Shown here piece after piece: positions 12,505 to 23,010 of a DNA stretch of 64,000 nt. The stretch comes from Proteles cristata cristata. Its lineage: Eukaryota > Chordata > Mammalia > Carnivora > Hyaenidae. The position numbers and the translations under genes were made by a program. The stretch lies in assembly GCA_017311185.1 (NCBI GenBank), contig JAESUZ010001271.1:310001-374000 (forward strand). Reading direction: 5' to 3'. Every line of letters begins with the position of its first letter. The stretch's first letter is position 1. Under the pieces are notes generated by a model. It was not told where the DNA came from. It searched no databases and saw nothing but the letters and a program-made list of their open reading frames with translations.

Positions 12505-13315
12505 TGCATCCCTGTGACCTGTTTCCAGCCCCACTCTAACACCAGTCCAGAGTTAGTCCTACTGTCGCAGAGACCAGGTAGGAGACATACCCATCCATAC
12601 CCACCACCGCCTACTCTCCATCCGAGTAACAGGTCAGCCAACCTTAGTCTTGACTGCACATCCTGAAGCAGCCCTGTGACGTAGCTCAAGCTCTCTCTAC
12701 CTCAATCCTGCAAGTAGTCCTGCGTACCCACAGACCCATCAGAAACCCAGAAATAAGGGTTGCCTAGGTGGCTTAGTTAAGCATCCGACTTTCACTTAAG
12801 TCATGATCTCTCTGTTCGTGGGTTCGAGCCCCGCGTCGAGTTCTGTGCTGACTGCCAGCTCAGAGCCTGGATCCTGTTTCAGAGTCTGTGACTCCCTCTC
12901 TCTCTGACCCTCCCCTGCTCACGCTCGCTTGCTCTCTCTCTCTCTCTCTCCTAGAAATAAATAAAACATTAAAAAATTATAAAAAAAAAAAAGAAAGAAA
13001 CCCAGAAAGGAGTCTCCTCAAGAACCCAGTGGGAGCCAGACCCATCCATGCCCCTGGCAATAGGTCTACCATCTTTCAGAAGCCATCCTGTGACCTGGCT
13101 CCCACCATTCTCAACAAAGGTCCCAAAGGCAATCCTGTCCATGTAGGGATCTGGCAGGAACTATGCCTACCCATACCTCTGATAACAGGCCTGACAACCC
13201 AGACCTAGAAATAGCCATGTGACCCAGTTCCAACCCCACCTGAGTAAAATCCTAGAAGCAGTCCCATCAGTCTGCAGACCCAGCAGGAGAAGGTCTTTAC
13301 CTGCTAAAACCAGCC
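12505..13315 (+). repeat. Degenerate tandem repeat, unit about 130-160 bp, about four copies
   Basis: Landmarks recur in order. 'cctgtgacc' or close variants start at 12511, 12673, 13087 and 13216. 'agtcct/aatcct/agtccc' recur at 12555, 12716, 13131 and 13260. After subtracting the 255-bp SINE insertion with its duplication, spacings are about 160, 160 and 128 bp. Copies are GC-richer than the surroundings and strongly diverged. I do not recognise the unit as a named satellite. Confidence 0.75.
12754..12995 (+). mobile_element. Young-type felid SINE inside the L1 tandem array
   Basis: It is flanked by a perfect 13-bp duplication AGAAACCCAGAAA (12741-12753 and 12996-13008). It carries the RNA polymerase III B-box-like GGTTCGAGCC at 12821-12830, the body 'gtgctgactgccagctcagagcctgg', a CT tract at about 12927-12952 and an AAATAAATAAAACATT tail followed by A-runs. 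Confidence 0.93.
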
Positions 13316-13443
13316 TATAAACACAATAAAAGCTATTTGTTCCTCAAATGCATAGACATTAATTCATGGATTAATGAATGGTGGTGAATAATCAATCAAA
13401 TACGGCACTGCCAAAGAAAACTAGTAAAGCTCCAGTAACTGAT

Positions 13444-13516
13444 CCCATGTGTTGAGAGTTTTTATCATGAGTGAATGTTGAACTTCGTCAAATGCTTTTT
13501 CTGTATTTATTGAGAT
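13444..13516 (-). mobile_element. Inverted LINE-1 ORF2 fragment
   Basis: Read on the minus strand, this matches the L1 ORF2 reverse-transcriptase segment around the I-D-A-E-K-A-F-D-K motif (complement of 'gtcaaatgctttttctg...attgagat'). It is opposite in strand to the ORF2 sequence that resumes at 13549, the geometry expected of 5' inversion during insertion. Confidence 0.65.
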
Positions 13517-13548
13517 TTGGCAAAATTCTATATCCATTCAGTGAAGTT

Positions 13549-14590
13549 ATAAGATACAAACTCAATGTATGAACATCAGTTACATTTCTATACACTATAA
13601 CAAATTATCTGAGAAATTAAAACAATCTCATTTACAATTGCATCAAAAACAATAAAATACTTTCGAATAAATTTAACCAAGGAAGTGAAAGAAGCTGTAC
13701 ACTGAAAACTGTAAGATATTGATGAAAGAAATTGAAGAAGATACAAATATATGGAAAGATACCACATGTTCATGAATTAGAAGAATGAATATAATTAAAA
13801 TGTCCATTCTACCAACAAAACAAATGAACATAGTGGGAAAAAAGAATCAAACGAAGAAACAAACTCTTAACTATAGAGAACAAACTGATAGTTACTGGAA
13901 GGGAGGTGGGTGGGGGTGATGGGTTAATTACATGATGGGAATTAAGGAAGGCACTTGTGATGAGCACTGGGTGTTGTATGTAAGTGATGAGTCACTAAAT
14001 TCCACACTAGAAACCAATATTACACTGCATATTAACTAACTGGAATTTAAATAAAAATTTAGAGGAAAAACCAAAACAAAAACAAAACAACAAATAAACA
14101 AAAATATCCGTTCTACCTAAAGCCATGTATAAATTCAATGCAATCCCTTCCAAAATTCCAACGATATTTTTCACAGAAAGAAAAACAATTCTAAAGTTTG
14201 AATAAAACTTAAAAAAAAAAAAACAAACCAATAGCCAAAGCAATCCTGAGGAAGAAGATTAATAGCCACGGGCATCCCTCTTCCTGATTTCCAACTACAT
14301 TACAAAGTTGTATAATAGAAACCGTATGATATTGGCATAAAAGCAGACACAAAGACCAATAGAACAGAGGTGAAAGCCCAGAAATAAACCCCTACATATA
14401 TGGTCAACAGTATTTGACACGAAGCCAAGAATACTCAATGGGAATAGAATATTCCCTTCAGTCAATGACCTTGGGGAAACTGCATATTCACATGCAAAAG
14501 ACCTAAATTGGACCCCTATCTTATGTCACTCACATAGCTTAACTCAGAATGTATTAAAGACTTAAATTTTATAGTACATTTTTTCTAGAG
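13549..14590 (+). mobile_element. LINE-1 ORF2 remnant, plus strand, split by a second L1
   Basis: Sense ORF2 sequence downstream of the reverse-transcriptase core: 'tcagttacatttctatacac', 'catttacaattgcatcaaaaac', 'ataaatttaaccaag', then, after the interruption, 'taaattcaatgcaatcccttcc' and 'accaatagaacagaggtgaaagcccagaaataaa'. There are many stops and indels. It ends near 14590. The second L1 occupies 13814-14100. Confidence 0.85.
13814..14100 (+). mobile_element. L1 3' UTR fragment nested in older L1 ORF2
   Basis: The host ORF2 text stops at 'aaaatgtccattctacc' (13797-13813) and resumes with 'aaaatatccgttctacc' (14101-14117), an imperfect 17-bp target-site duplication (15 of 17). The insert is an L1 3' UTR: 'gatgagcactgggtgttgtatgtaagtgatg...', 'ttaactaactggaatttaaataaaaa' and an A-rich tail. 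Host and guest have the same orientation. Confidence 0.85.
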
Positions 14591-14763
14591 AAAAAATATT
14601 TCTCTAAATTCTTTTTATAGTTTTCCAAAATATTTTTAGATCTATATTTTATCCAAAAATATCACATCTCATGGCATCAACATGTATTGTAGAATTGGCT
14701 TCCTGCTAGATATAATAAATCAGCTTATATACAAGTATATTTCTAAATTAAAACCTATTTCTC

Positions 14764-14781
14764 TGTGTGTGTGTGTGTGTG

Positions 14782-14812
<31 letters not shown>
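14764..14812 (+). repeat. (TG)n microsatellite
   Basis: About 24 TG units with one CA interruption at 14782-14783. The 78-codon frame covering it starts with repetitive C and V residues and is an artefact. Confidence 0.97.
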
Positions 14813-14816
<4 letters not shown>

Positions 14817-14844
14817 CTATAATAGAAAACCAACTTTATTTAGA

Positions 14845-14990
14845 GGCTGAAGTCATGAGTTTTGAGTCAGGCTCTTCTGTTATTATCTGTGCGATCTTGA
14901 GCAAGTCATTTAGCCTAAATCCTGGCATTCTCAGTGGGTTAATAATCATAATAGTTATTCTGGCATTTCACATAGTTGTAAAAAGAAAAC
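14845..14990 (+). repeat. MIR SINE relic
   Basis: The sense MIR core is recognisable as 'tatctgtgcgatcttgagcaagtcatttagcct', followed by 'ttaataatcataatagtta'. Confidence 0.75.
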
Positions 14991-15479
14991 ATGGTAACTG
15001 ATCAAGAAGTGCTTTGCAATCTGCCACCATATATGAATAGAAAGTGATATTTAAGAGATATTACATAATATTTACTGGTATAATGCCTAAATCTTAACCT
15101 AATTGATTCATATTCTTAATTTAAGATCTTGTAAGCCTTCAACAATTGTCAAATTATCTACAGATAATTAATGTTTTAATTATATGGTAGCTAATGACAC
15201 AAATGAATAAAAAAGAGATTAGAAATCACTTTGTACTTTTTAATCAATTTTATTTTACTCTTTATTCCCTAGCAGTTTACCATATTTTTTTTTATTTTCC
15301 ACCGGAATCACTAACAGATTGAAGGAAGTATTTCAGTTGAGCATGACAACATGATATTTTGCTCTCAAAACTATAATAACTGAGATATTATTTATATAAT
15401 AAAACTTGATGTCATAAATTTTAACCAGTATACAGTAGTAAAATATAAATTATCAACAATCATACACCCACACAAAGAG
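14991..15479. other. Unassigned AT-rich stretch
   Basis: No gene or recognisable repeat. Confidence 0.4.
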
Positions 15480-16430
15480 ACACATATATATGCTGTTTTT
15501 CTCCTTTCAGTTAATAGTCTGAAGCCACCATTTTCCTCATCACCACCCCCGACATCCTTCTGTTTTGTAAGTCTTGCCTGCTCTCTCTCCAGCTACCTTC
15601 CATATCCATCTACCCTCTCAATCTCCATTGGCTCCAACCTCTTCAAAGCACCATCGTTGCCCAGCGAGACTACTGTAACAGCCCCAACTGATATCTTTGA
15701 TTTCTCTTGAACACATCTTTAATCCTTTCCTCATAGAGCAGAATGAAATAAACATATGTAAAATTCCGTTATTTGTGTATTTAAAACCCTCCAACAGCTG
15801 CTTTCTGCACTTATATCAAATACATCTGCTTTAATGTGGCTTAGCCCCAGGCTTCCACGTGGTCTGTTGCCTCTTGTCTTCTTGACCTCACTCCGTCTCT
15901 TCTCACACCACTCTTCTTCCTAAACTCCAGTTAGGCCTGCTTCATTACTGCCTTGTGAATTCTGCTTTTGCTACTTCTTCATTTCCAGAAAGCGGCGTGA
16001 AGGGACCTTACTCATCTGATACTGCATGAGGGCTGTAATATCGTCATATTTTTATTTGTTTATTTCTACCATATCGCTAAAATAAATGAGTGTGCAGACC
16101 AATTAGAAGAAGTAGCTTGTTAGGATATGATACATTCCAGGCAGTCTCCTGATTTTCTTCCTAAAGACTAAATCCCTAAGGTCTTTCTGTATAAAAATTC
16201 TGAAGCTCCCCTCCACTGCCTCTATCTGAAAAATTCTCCCCTCATGACTTTTCATGTACTGCCCCCTTGTATTATTCAGATCTTAGCTCAAATATTTCCA
16301 CAGCAAGTCCTTTACTGGCCGTCCAATCTGGACATTATCAGTCATCTTTATGTCACCTTTTTCTCCTTGTTTACAGCTCTTGCAGATCACATAACAGGTA
16401 TTCAATAAACATAAGTTGAATGAATGATAA
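15480..16430 (+). mobile_element. LINE-2 3' region
   Basis: Sense L2 blocks occur in order: 'agactactgtaacagcc' (15667-15683, the 'gactactgcaacagcct' block), 'aaaaccctccaacagctgc' (15782-15800), 'tggcttagccccaggc' and 'ctcactccgtctcttctcacacc'. After a diverged middle come 'cagatcttagctcaaata' and the terminal 'aggtattcaataaacataagttgaatgaatga' (16396-16428). It may be one degraded copy or two. No frame survives. Confidence 0.7.
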
Positions 16431-17498
16431 CAGTTTGATTTGTGTGCATGTACAAGAAGTTGGTAAGTACATAAGCAACATGTGATGATAATACTATACT
16501 GTATTTTCACAAGCAAAGAATTCTCTCTTTTTGAAGTTTCCTTTAACAGGATCAAAGTTAATTAGTTAATGTATTCTATTTCTCTATGGACATGAAGAGA
16601 GAAGAAAGAAAAGCCAAATAATTCCCCAAATACTTTTCAGCATTTCCCCCCCTCCATTCATCATTTTTATTTTGGGTCTTTTAACTTTTTTTTCTCAGAA
16701 AAAGACAAGCTGTCAGGTATATGAATCTTTGAGAATACTATTGCTCACTTGGATTATTTTAAGGCCAATTAAAAGGAAAACAATAACAACTGCCAGTCTT
16801 CATTTCCCCAGTGACAGGTCATGGTTCTGTGTTGTTTTATGGTGTATGTAATGAATATCTGTGCATATTTTAGCTTCAAAACAGTAAGACTTGAAAAACA
16901 TGTTTTCAAAATCCATTATGCTTACTATGAATTTATGCCAATATTTTAACTCAAACTTACCCAAAATATTGAATAGTAACTGGAGATTTCATAGTAAGAT
17001 GTTTAAATGTTCGGATTTCTGTTAATATGCAAACAGGTTTCCATATCAAGATTAGCTTCAGGTCACATTGCTTGACAAGCTGGCATCACAGTTCCAGCTG
17101 TTTTATGATGCAGTTTGTCATTTGCAGTAAGAAACCCAGCCTATCACCACACCTTCACCATACACTGTCTCAGCACTGTTTGCAGTCCAGTGAGGCGATC
17201 TGCTAAACTGCTCTGCGTCTGTGTTTTGTCACTCAGCCACTTATGTGCTTCTCCACCTTGGGCTATTATTTTGGAGATAGGACATAATCTTTAAGCTTCC
17301 CGAGAGACTGAAAGGAATGCAAAAAAAAAAAAAAAAAAAAAAAAAAAGACATTATATTTTCTTTTAAATCTGATTTTTAAAAACCTGGCATTCCTGTTTT
17401 ACATTCATTTCCTTAGCAATAATTCATAATAGTTTTCAACTTAAAAAAAAACCTTGACCCAATTTACAAAGACAGCAAGGAAAATGTCCATTCATTCT
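16431..17498. other. Unassigned stretch containing a poly-A run
   Basis: Apart from A27 at 17321-17347, I see nothing nameable. 16700-17310 is repeat-free by eye. Confidence 0.4.
17321..17347 (+). repeat. Poly-A homopolymer (27 A)
   Basis: A perfect A27 run with no recognisable retroelement immediately upstream. Its length is likely unstable. Confidence 0.97.
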
Positions 17499-17715
17499 TT
17501 TTTTTTTTTTTAATGTTTTATTTATTTCTAGGAGAGAGAGAGACAGCGTGAACAGGGGAGGGGCAGAGAGAGAGGGAGTCACAGACTGAAACAGGCTCCA
17601 GGCTCTGAGCTGGCAGTCAGCACAGAGCCCGACGCGGGGCTCTAACCCACGAAAGGCGAGATCATGACCTAAGCGAAAGTCGGACGCTCAACCAACTAAG
17701 CCACCCAGGCGCCCC
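17499..17715 (-). mobile_element. Felid SINE, minus strand, with 16-bp duplication
   Basis: A perfect duplication AATGTCCATTCATTCT lies at 17483-17498 and 17716-17731. The element runs from poly-A (T-run) through a GA-rich tract and 'gagctggcagtcagcacagag' to an intact head complement GGCGCCCC at 17715. It preserves many CpGs, a sign of a relatively recent insertion. Confidence 0.95.
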
Positions 17716-17734
17716 AATGTCCATTCATTCTAAA

Positions 17735-17805
17735 ACGTATTGATAAATTTATTAAGAAACTGCAATGTCCTAAGCACTGTGGGGAGTACAGATGGGCATT
17801 TTATA
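17735..17805 (-). repeat. Probable L2/MIR-type 3' end
   Basis: 'tttattaagaaactgcaatgtcctaagcactg' resembles the shared antisense 3' end of L2/MIR elements. This is a weak assignment. Confidence 0.4.
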
Positions 17806-20109
17806 TTTTTAAGGTTGTTTTCTGTACTGTTTCTCTATTACTTTATTATATGAAAGAAAAATAAGATATATAAATATTTAACTACAATATAAAGTAAAAA
17901 GTAATCTGATGTCTTCTGCATCTTTCCAGATGCAGTTGAATGTGAGTGAAGAAAATAACAGAATCAAATTGAGAAATTTCCATTTCAAATCTCAGTTGGG
18001 CACACAATAGTGCCCCATGAAATTTTATCTGCTTCTGCAGTAAACTCACTTTCGGTCTTTGAGAGGCAACTCTGAGAAGTTCTCTTGTCTCCTCCAGTCA
18101 TAGGCCCACGTTCTGCAGCTCTCATGCTGGAAGGCCTTTACATAGCAGTCCATTGGCAAAATGGAAGCCGATTTCAGGTCTCACATTCTCACAATGAAAT
18201 CTGTGCTGGACCTGCCCCTGCATCTGTCTTCTCTTCTTCATAATACAATGGAGGACTGCCTTTTCTTTGACCAAAGGCCAGTACCTCCTTCCTTGTCCCT
18301 TGGATTGAATCCTTAGAGTCTTTCTAAAAAAAATTGTCACCTTGACCCTCTTTTTTATATCTTCAGTCTTCCCCTCTTCACTGGATTATTCCCATTAATG
18401 GTCATGTTCTTCCTTATTAAAAAAGAGAAACCTGCCTCAACACCACATTGTGCACTAAGTTCTGTCCTATTTTTCAGCTTTCAACTACTGTTAAACTACC
18501 TAAATTTTTCTCTATTTCCTAAATTTCATTTCATAATTCTACCTGTAGTCATCTTGCTTTTAATCCAAATATTTCCTTTCCAAAGTTCCAGATGATTTCC
18601 ATATTGCCGAAATTAATTGCCAGGTTTTCTTAGAATCTAAAACACTAGTTAGCAGTTAGTATTTGTTAGTATTAGTTAGTATTAGTATTTGGAGTTTGTT
18701 TGGTAATTTCCTTTTATGCTCAAATTTGAACAATGAATGAAGTCAATTTTCTGTCTGTGGTTAATAAGCAAATCAATAGATTGATGTAAACTATGTGGAG
18801 ATTATGTACTTAAAGTGATAAATGCGTCATATGAGTCTGTCATGCCTCAAGGATGTGTCTTTATCTCATAAATCATTACACTATCTTCTGCTTCTTTTGA
18901 AATTAGAAGATGGCAAAAATAAAAGTAGATATTGTTTTGACCCACCTTTTTCTTTAAGAGAAGAAGAAAATCTTATTTCTAATTGACATAATTAAAAAAT
19001 CCACTGCCAGCCTGCTTACCATACATTTTTTTCTACTGTGAAGTATGTCTTCTAATTAGAAATTTTGTGATAGAGGTTATATATCCTTCATTCTATCCAC
19101 TTTTAATTAGTAAATACCTTTAAAAAAAAAAAACAACCTTGCAGTGATGCATAACTCAACATCTTGTTTTAAGGCTCAGGATACCCGGTTAGTTTTCAAA
19201 ACTACTTATGGATTATGTTGTCCACATTGTCTGGAAGGACAGAAGGCTAGAAGTGAAAGAAATAAAAACATCTCCCAAGTTTTATTCAAAAACTTTATTG
19301 TCAGCATTGCTTCTAGAGCTTATACATAACATGTATCAGTATTGAGCGCCATCACCCCTACTTTCCAGATTTCAAGTTCTTTGAGAAAGAGCAAATCATT
19401 TCACATTAAAATAAATATTGGGACTAATTTACGCGGACATTCTAAATTGAACACTGGGGCATCTGTGATTGTTGTGTAATAAAGTGTGATGCAAATATAT
19501 TGTAAATGAATGACTGAGTCAGGTGTTGAATCAATTCACAAGCTTTTGGTCCTTAGAGATTTGGGCAGTAAAGCAATTAGCACTTTGGAGGTTTGTGGTC
19601 AAGAGATGCCCTTTGGGAGACAGGCAATCAATTGGGCTAGAGTATGCTGAGCAATTTAAGGATTCCAATTAAACATTTCAAAGAAAGTCGGTTTAATTCC
19701 AAATAACTGTATTGGCAGGAGTAGGTATATGCAAGCTGCCAAAGTCAATATATCCAGGAGGCAATTTTTACAATTGCAAGAACATATATAAAAGGAAAAA
19801 GACTATATTCTTTATAAGCTAAGATCAGTGTAAACATGCACCATCCCTCACTTGAGATACTTTCTTTAAAATTTAATAAATCCCAATTTCATTTCCAGAA
19901 ACGAATTCCAAATCCCAATCTTCCAGATAAGATTTCATTTATCCTCTTATATCCAAGATTTATACATCTATTTTGAATATATACATAGATACAGGTCATG
20001 TATATTTTAATTAGATGTAAATGGATATCAATTTTCTTATTCCGTGTTCCTGCAAAGATGAAAGGGAAAACAAATGGAGAGTGAGTACATTAACTAAAAC
20101 ATCTTTTTA
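17806..20109. other. Repeat-poor stretch, 2.3 kb
   Basis: No gene. It includes a small tandem repeat at 18647-18690 and a repeat-free block at 19420-19760 that may be conserved regulatory DNA (see findings). Confidence 0.45.
18647..18690 (+). repeat. Short tandem repeat based on TTAGTA
   Basis: Imperfect repeats of 'gttagtatta' and its shortened forms. Confidence 0.8.
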
Positions 20110-20128
20110 AAAGTATGAAAAGTAACAT

Positions 20129-20359
20129 GGGGCGCCTGGGTGGCTTAGTCGGTTAAGCGTCCGACTTTCGCTTGGGTCATGATCTCGCGGTTCGTGGGTT
20201 CGAGCACCGCGTCGGGCTCTGTGCTGACTGCCAGCTCAGAGCCTGGAGCCTGTTTCAGTCTATGACTCCCTCTCTCTCTGACCCTCCCCTGCTCACGCTG
20301 TCTCTCTCTCTCTCTCCTAGAAATAAATAAAACATTAAAAATTAAAAAAAAAATTGTTT
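20129..20359 (+). mobile_element. Young, near-intact felid SINE with perfect 18-bp duplication
   Basis: A perfect duplication AAAGTATGAAAAGTAACA lies at 20110-20127 and 20360-20377. The head GGGGCGCCTGGGTGGCTTAG, an A-box-like TGGCTTAGTCGG, a B-box region GGTTCGAGCA (20197-20206) with one change from the usual GGTTCGAGCC, the CT tract and the AAATAAATAAAACATTAAAA tail are all present. CpGs are well preserved. Confidence 0.97.
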
Positions 20360-20614
20360 AAAGTATGAAAAGTAACAAATATCTGGGTTCAAAGCCCCCT
20401 CCCTACCACTACTACCATTTTTAATTAGTTTTTATATTATTCAGTATTCATTTTTAAAATTATAGAATCATATTTATGATTCTACATAATCATAAATACA
20501 CAGCGTTTCATTGCTTTTCTGGAAAAAAAAAATGTCAAGGTTTGCTTCCGATAGCATAAGCTCTCAGCAAAGGTTAAACCCTTCCTATCCTTATCCATTT
20601 AAAAGTGGTCCCTG

Positions 20615-20783
20615 TGGGGATCCTGGGTATATCAGTCATTTGAGCATCAGTCTCTTGATTTTGGCTCAACTCATGATCCCAAGGTGATAGGATCCAGCCC
20701 ACATTGGGGTCCATGCTGCTCACACTGTCTCCCACTCTCCCCCTCTGTCTCTTGTTCATATGCAGGCTTTCTCACTCTTAAAG
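20615..20783 (+). mobile_element. Older carnivore SINE
   Basis: The head 'tggggatcctgggtatatcag', the body 'tcttgattttggctcaactcatgatc' and a CT-rich segment are flanked by an imperfect 14-bp duplication, AAAAGTGGTCCCTG at 20601-20614 and AAAAGTGATTCCTG at 20784-20797 (12 of 14). It is an older subfamily than its neighbour at 20.1 kb. Confidence 0.88.
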
Positions 20784-20797
20784 AAAAGTGATTCCTG

Positions 20798-21599
20798 CAA
20801 ATGTCTTCCTAAAGAAATTATAGAAAATGTTTTTATGTGTTTATTCATACTCATCCTGCTTCCACAAATACTATGAAGAGGATTACATACCAAAGATGGA
20901 ACAAAATGTTAATTAAAAAAATAAAACTGGTTAAAAGGCACAGAGGAACAGATGTGTCCAGCCCTTTGGGAAGAGTTCAGTAATAAAAGATTATTATTGT
21001 TTTCTTAACTTAATTTCTACAAGATTGTCTTTCCCACACTCTGAGAAAGTCAGGAATAGAAGGTCTCTCAAAAGCTTTCCACTCTGTTTTTTCATGAATC
21101 GGGGGAGACAAAAAACAAAAACAAAAACCAACAACCCTAACTTATCAAGAATTATACAGCTTAGATAAATCATGATTATTTTAGCATGTTCTTGCTCAAC
21201 AACTTCAATGAGCAGAATCACCATGATTTATCTCCAAAAGAGTACCTGAGAGAAATACACTTCTGTTTTATTAAATCCATCATTTTGAGTCTCTGTTAAA
21301 TGCAGCTGGTTTCGAAGTATAGGTTTTATCCTGAGTTCAATGGGAGTCAATGACAGGGTTTTTAATTTGGTCATATTTCCAATTTGGAATGTTTACTCTG
21401 ATTCAGTATACAGAACTGATGATACGGATCACAAGATGAGGAGAAGGAGAAGATTTAGGAGATTATATATCATTAATTGTGGAGAGAGATTATGGTAGAA
21501 GTAGTGGATGTGAAAAGCAGAGAGACAAAAAAAATAATACATTTCTAGAAATATAAGTCTAATTAGTATAGAGGAAAGTGAGAGTGACAACTTAGGAAA
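20798..21599. other. Unassigned stretch
   Basis: No recognisable gene or repeat. A 76-codon minus-strand frame at 20994-21224 has no motif. Confidence 0.4.
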
Positions 21600-21735
21600 G
21601 AAACCCAGGTTTTCTGCTTATACAATGTGGTAGGTGGTAGTATCGTTCACTAAGGAATACAAAATGTAATAAATAAATTCATTTAATGCACTTGGTATAT
21701 AATAAGTGCTCAATAACTGTAGCTATAATTTGTGA
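21600..21735 (+). repeat. MIR 3' end relic
   Basis: The end 'cacttggtatataataagtgctcaataactgtagct' matches the MIR tail. The upstream part is more diverged. Confidence 0.6.
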
Positions 21736-22564
21736 ATTTACTACTTGTTCTTACTATACTTTATGGATTTTATAAGCAAAATGTTGACCTTATTCTAGAT
21801 ATTTAAATTATCCATTGGGATCATACCAGACCACAACTAGCATTCTCTCATACCATTGGTGGTATATCATTGACCTGGTATAACACCAGGGTGTTATCAA
21901 AGTGCCATAAGTAAGTAAGAACTTCTAGAGCATTTTTATGATACAGCCTGCTTAGAACTCTGAAGGTTCTAGTATTTTCCCTACTTATAAATGAACAAGT
22001 TAGCCTGCCATAATTTCATGAATGCTGATAGAAGACATGAGAAACCTGAGTTCAAGGTGAAGGCTTTGTAATTCTCCACAGTAGCAGTAAGCATGGAATC
22101 ACCATTTCCATATATTGGTTTCCTGAGTCCCAGTTCCCACTGTATGCTTTGAAAGGACCAACTCAGGGTCACATGCCCATGCGATGGGCTGCATACAGGA
22201 CAGAAACTCTAAGGAAACCAGAAGCTTTTATAATGCACTATGAACAAACGTGCATTTTGCTGTACAGGGAAGTAGTATCCTCTTTTTTCAATGGCTATAT
22301 GTTTCCAATAAAACATGTTTGAAATTATAGATGAAAATTACAGCTGTTATTCACTTGCAATATTTATAGAAATACAAGAGATCCACGGAAAAATATTTTC
22401 CTGATATTGACAAGACACTGAAACCAACCCTATGTTCTCAGTTAGGTTATAAAATCTTACATACCAAATATATGTGCCTTTCCTTGATGACTTTGGCCTA
22501 GATTGCATTCTTAAAATATTTATTGTTTATATTGGACAGTTTGGCATTTCACTAATTTTGGCTA
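21736..22564. other. Unassigned stretch
   Basis: No feature recognised. Confidence 0.4.
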
Positions 22565-23010
22565 GCCTTAACTGAAAGCTTACTTTGGGCAACACCTCAT
22601 CCTCAGTACTTTCGTGGATACAAAAATAAGTAAGATATAGTTTGTGCCTTCTAACTATTCGTAATCTAGTGGAGGACACAGGGATCTAAATCCTAATGTA
22701 AATGAAAGTAGAGAAAATCATAAGATAGTGCAAGAGAGAAATACTGATCTTGACTTAAAGTAGAATTTGAGAAAGAAAAGGAATGAATAAATCTTAAAGA
22801 GGTTAAATGGATTCATGTGGGGCAGTAGAAAAATATGAGTTTAAACTAATCGCTCTGGAAACAATATACAAAATATTTTAGAGAAGAGAAGACTAGAGAC
22901 AAAGAGCTATCTCTATTGTCCCAGGGAAAGTCTTAACAACAATTTGAATTAAGTTTTAGTAGAAAGGAAGGAATCAGCTGACGAGGTAAAAGAAAGAATT
23001 GTGTCCCACA
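22565..23010 (-). repeat. Probable L2 relic, minus strand
   Basis: It begins with 'gcttactttgggcaacacctcatcctcagtact', runs through 'ggatacaaaaataagtaagatatagtttgtgcc' and 'taatctagtggaggacaca', then purine-rich text ordered like antisense L2. It is diverged. Confidence 0.5.

Larger units (their letters stand above)
12148..13443 (+). mobile_element. LINE-1 5' UTR with degenerate tandem array
   Basis: The start 'aagatgacagactaggagagc' is like an L1 5' end. The far end, about 13330-13443, resembles the well-known mammalian L1 segment just upstream of ORF1: 'aaatgcatagacattaa...', then 'ccaaagaaaactagtaaagctccagtaactgaccc'-like sequence, after which ORF1 would begin but is missing. Between them is a degenerate tandem repeat (see 12505-13315). 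The frame at 12265-12504 is part of this array and is not a gene. Assignment to L1 rests on the flanking segments. Confidence 0.6.

Noticed and set aside
12505..13315. CRISPR-like repeat-spacer array
   Set aside because: Units are long, diverged and contiguous with no unique spacers, in a mammalian sequence. It is a degenerate tandem repeat.
17020..17347. Processed pseudogene ending in the A27 run
   Set aside because: The upstream 300 bp do not read as a recognisable coding or UTR sequence, and no flanking duplication was found.
20129..20200. tRNA-like gene
   Set aside because: The tRNA-Lys similarity belongs to the SINE head. The element continues with a SINE body and tail and has its own target-site duplication.
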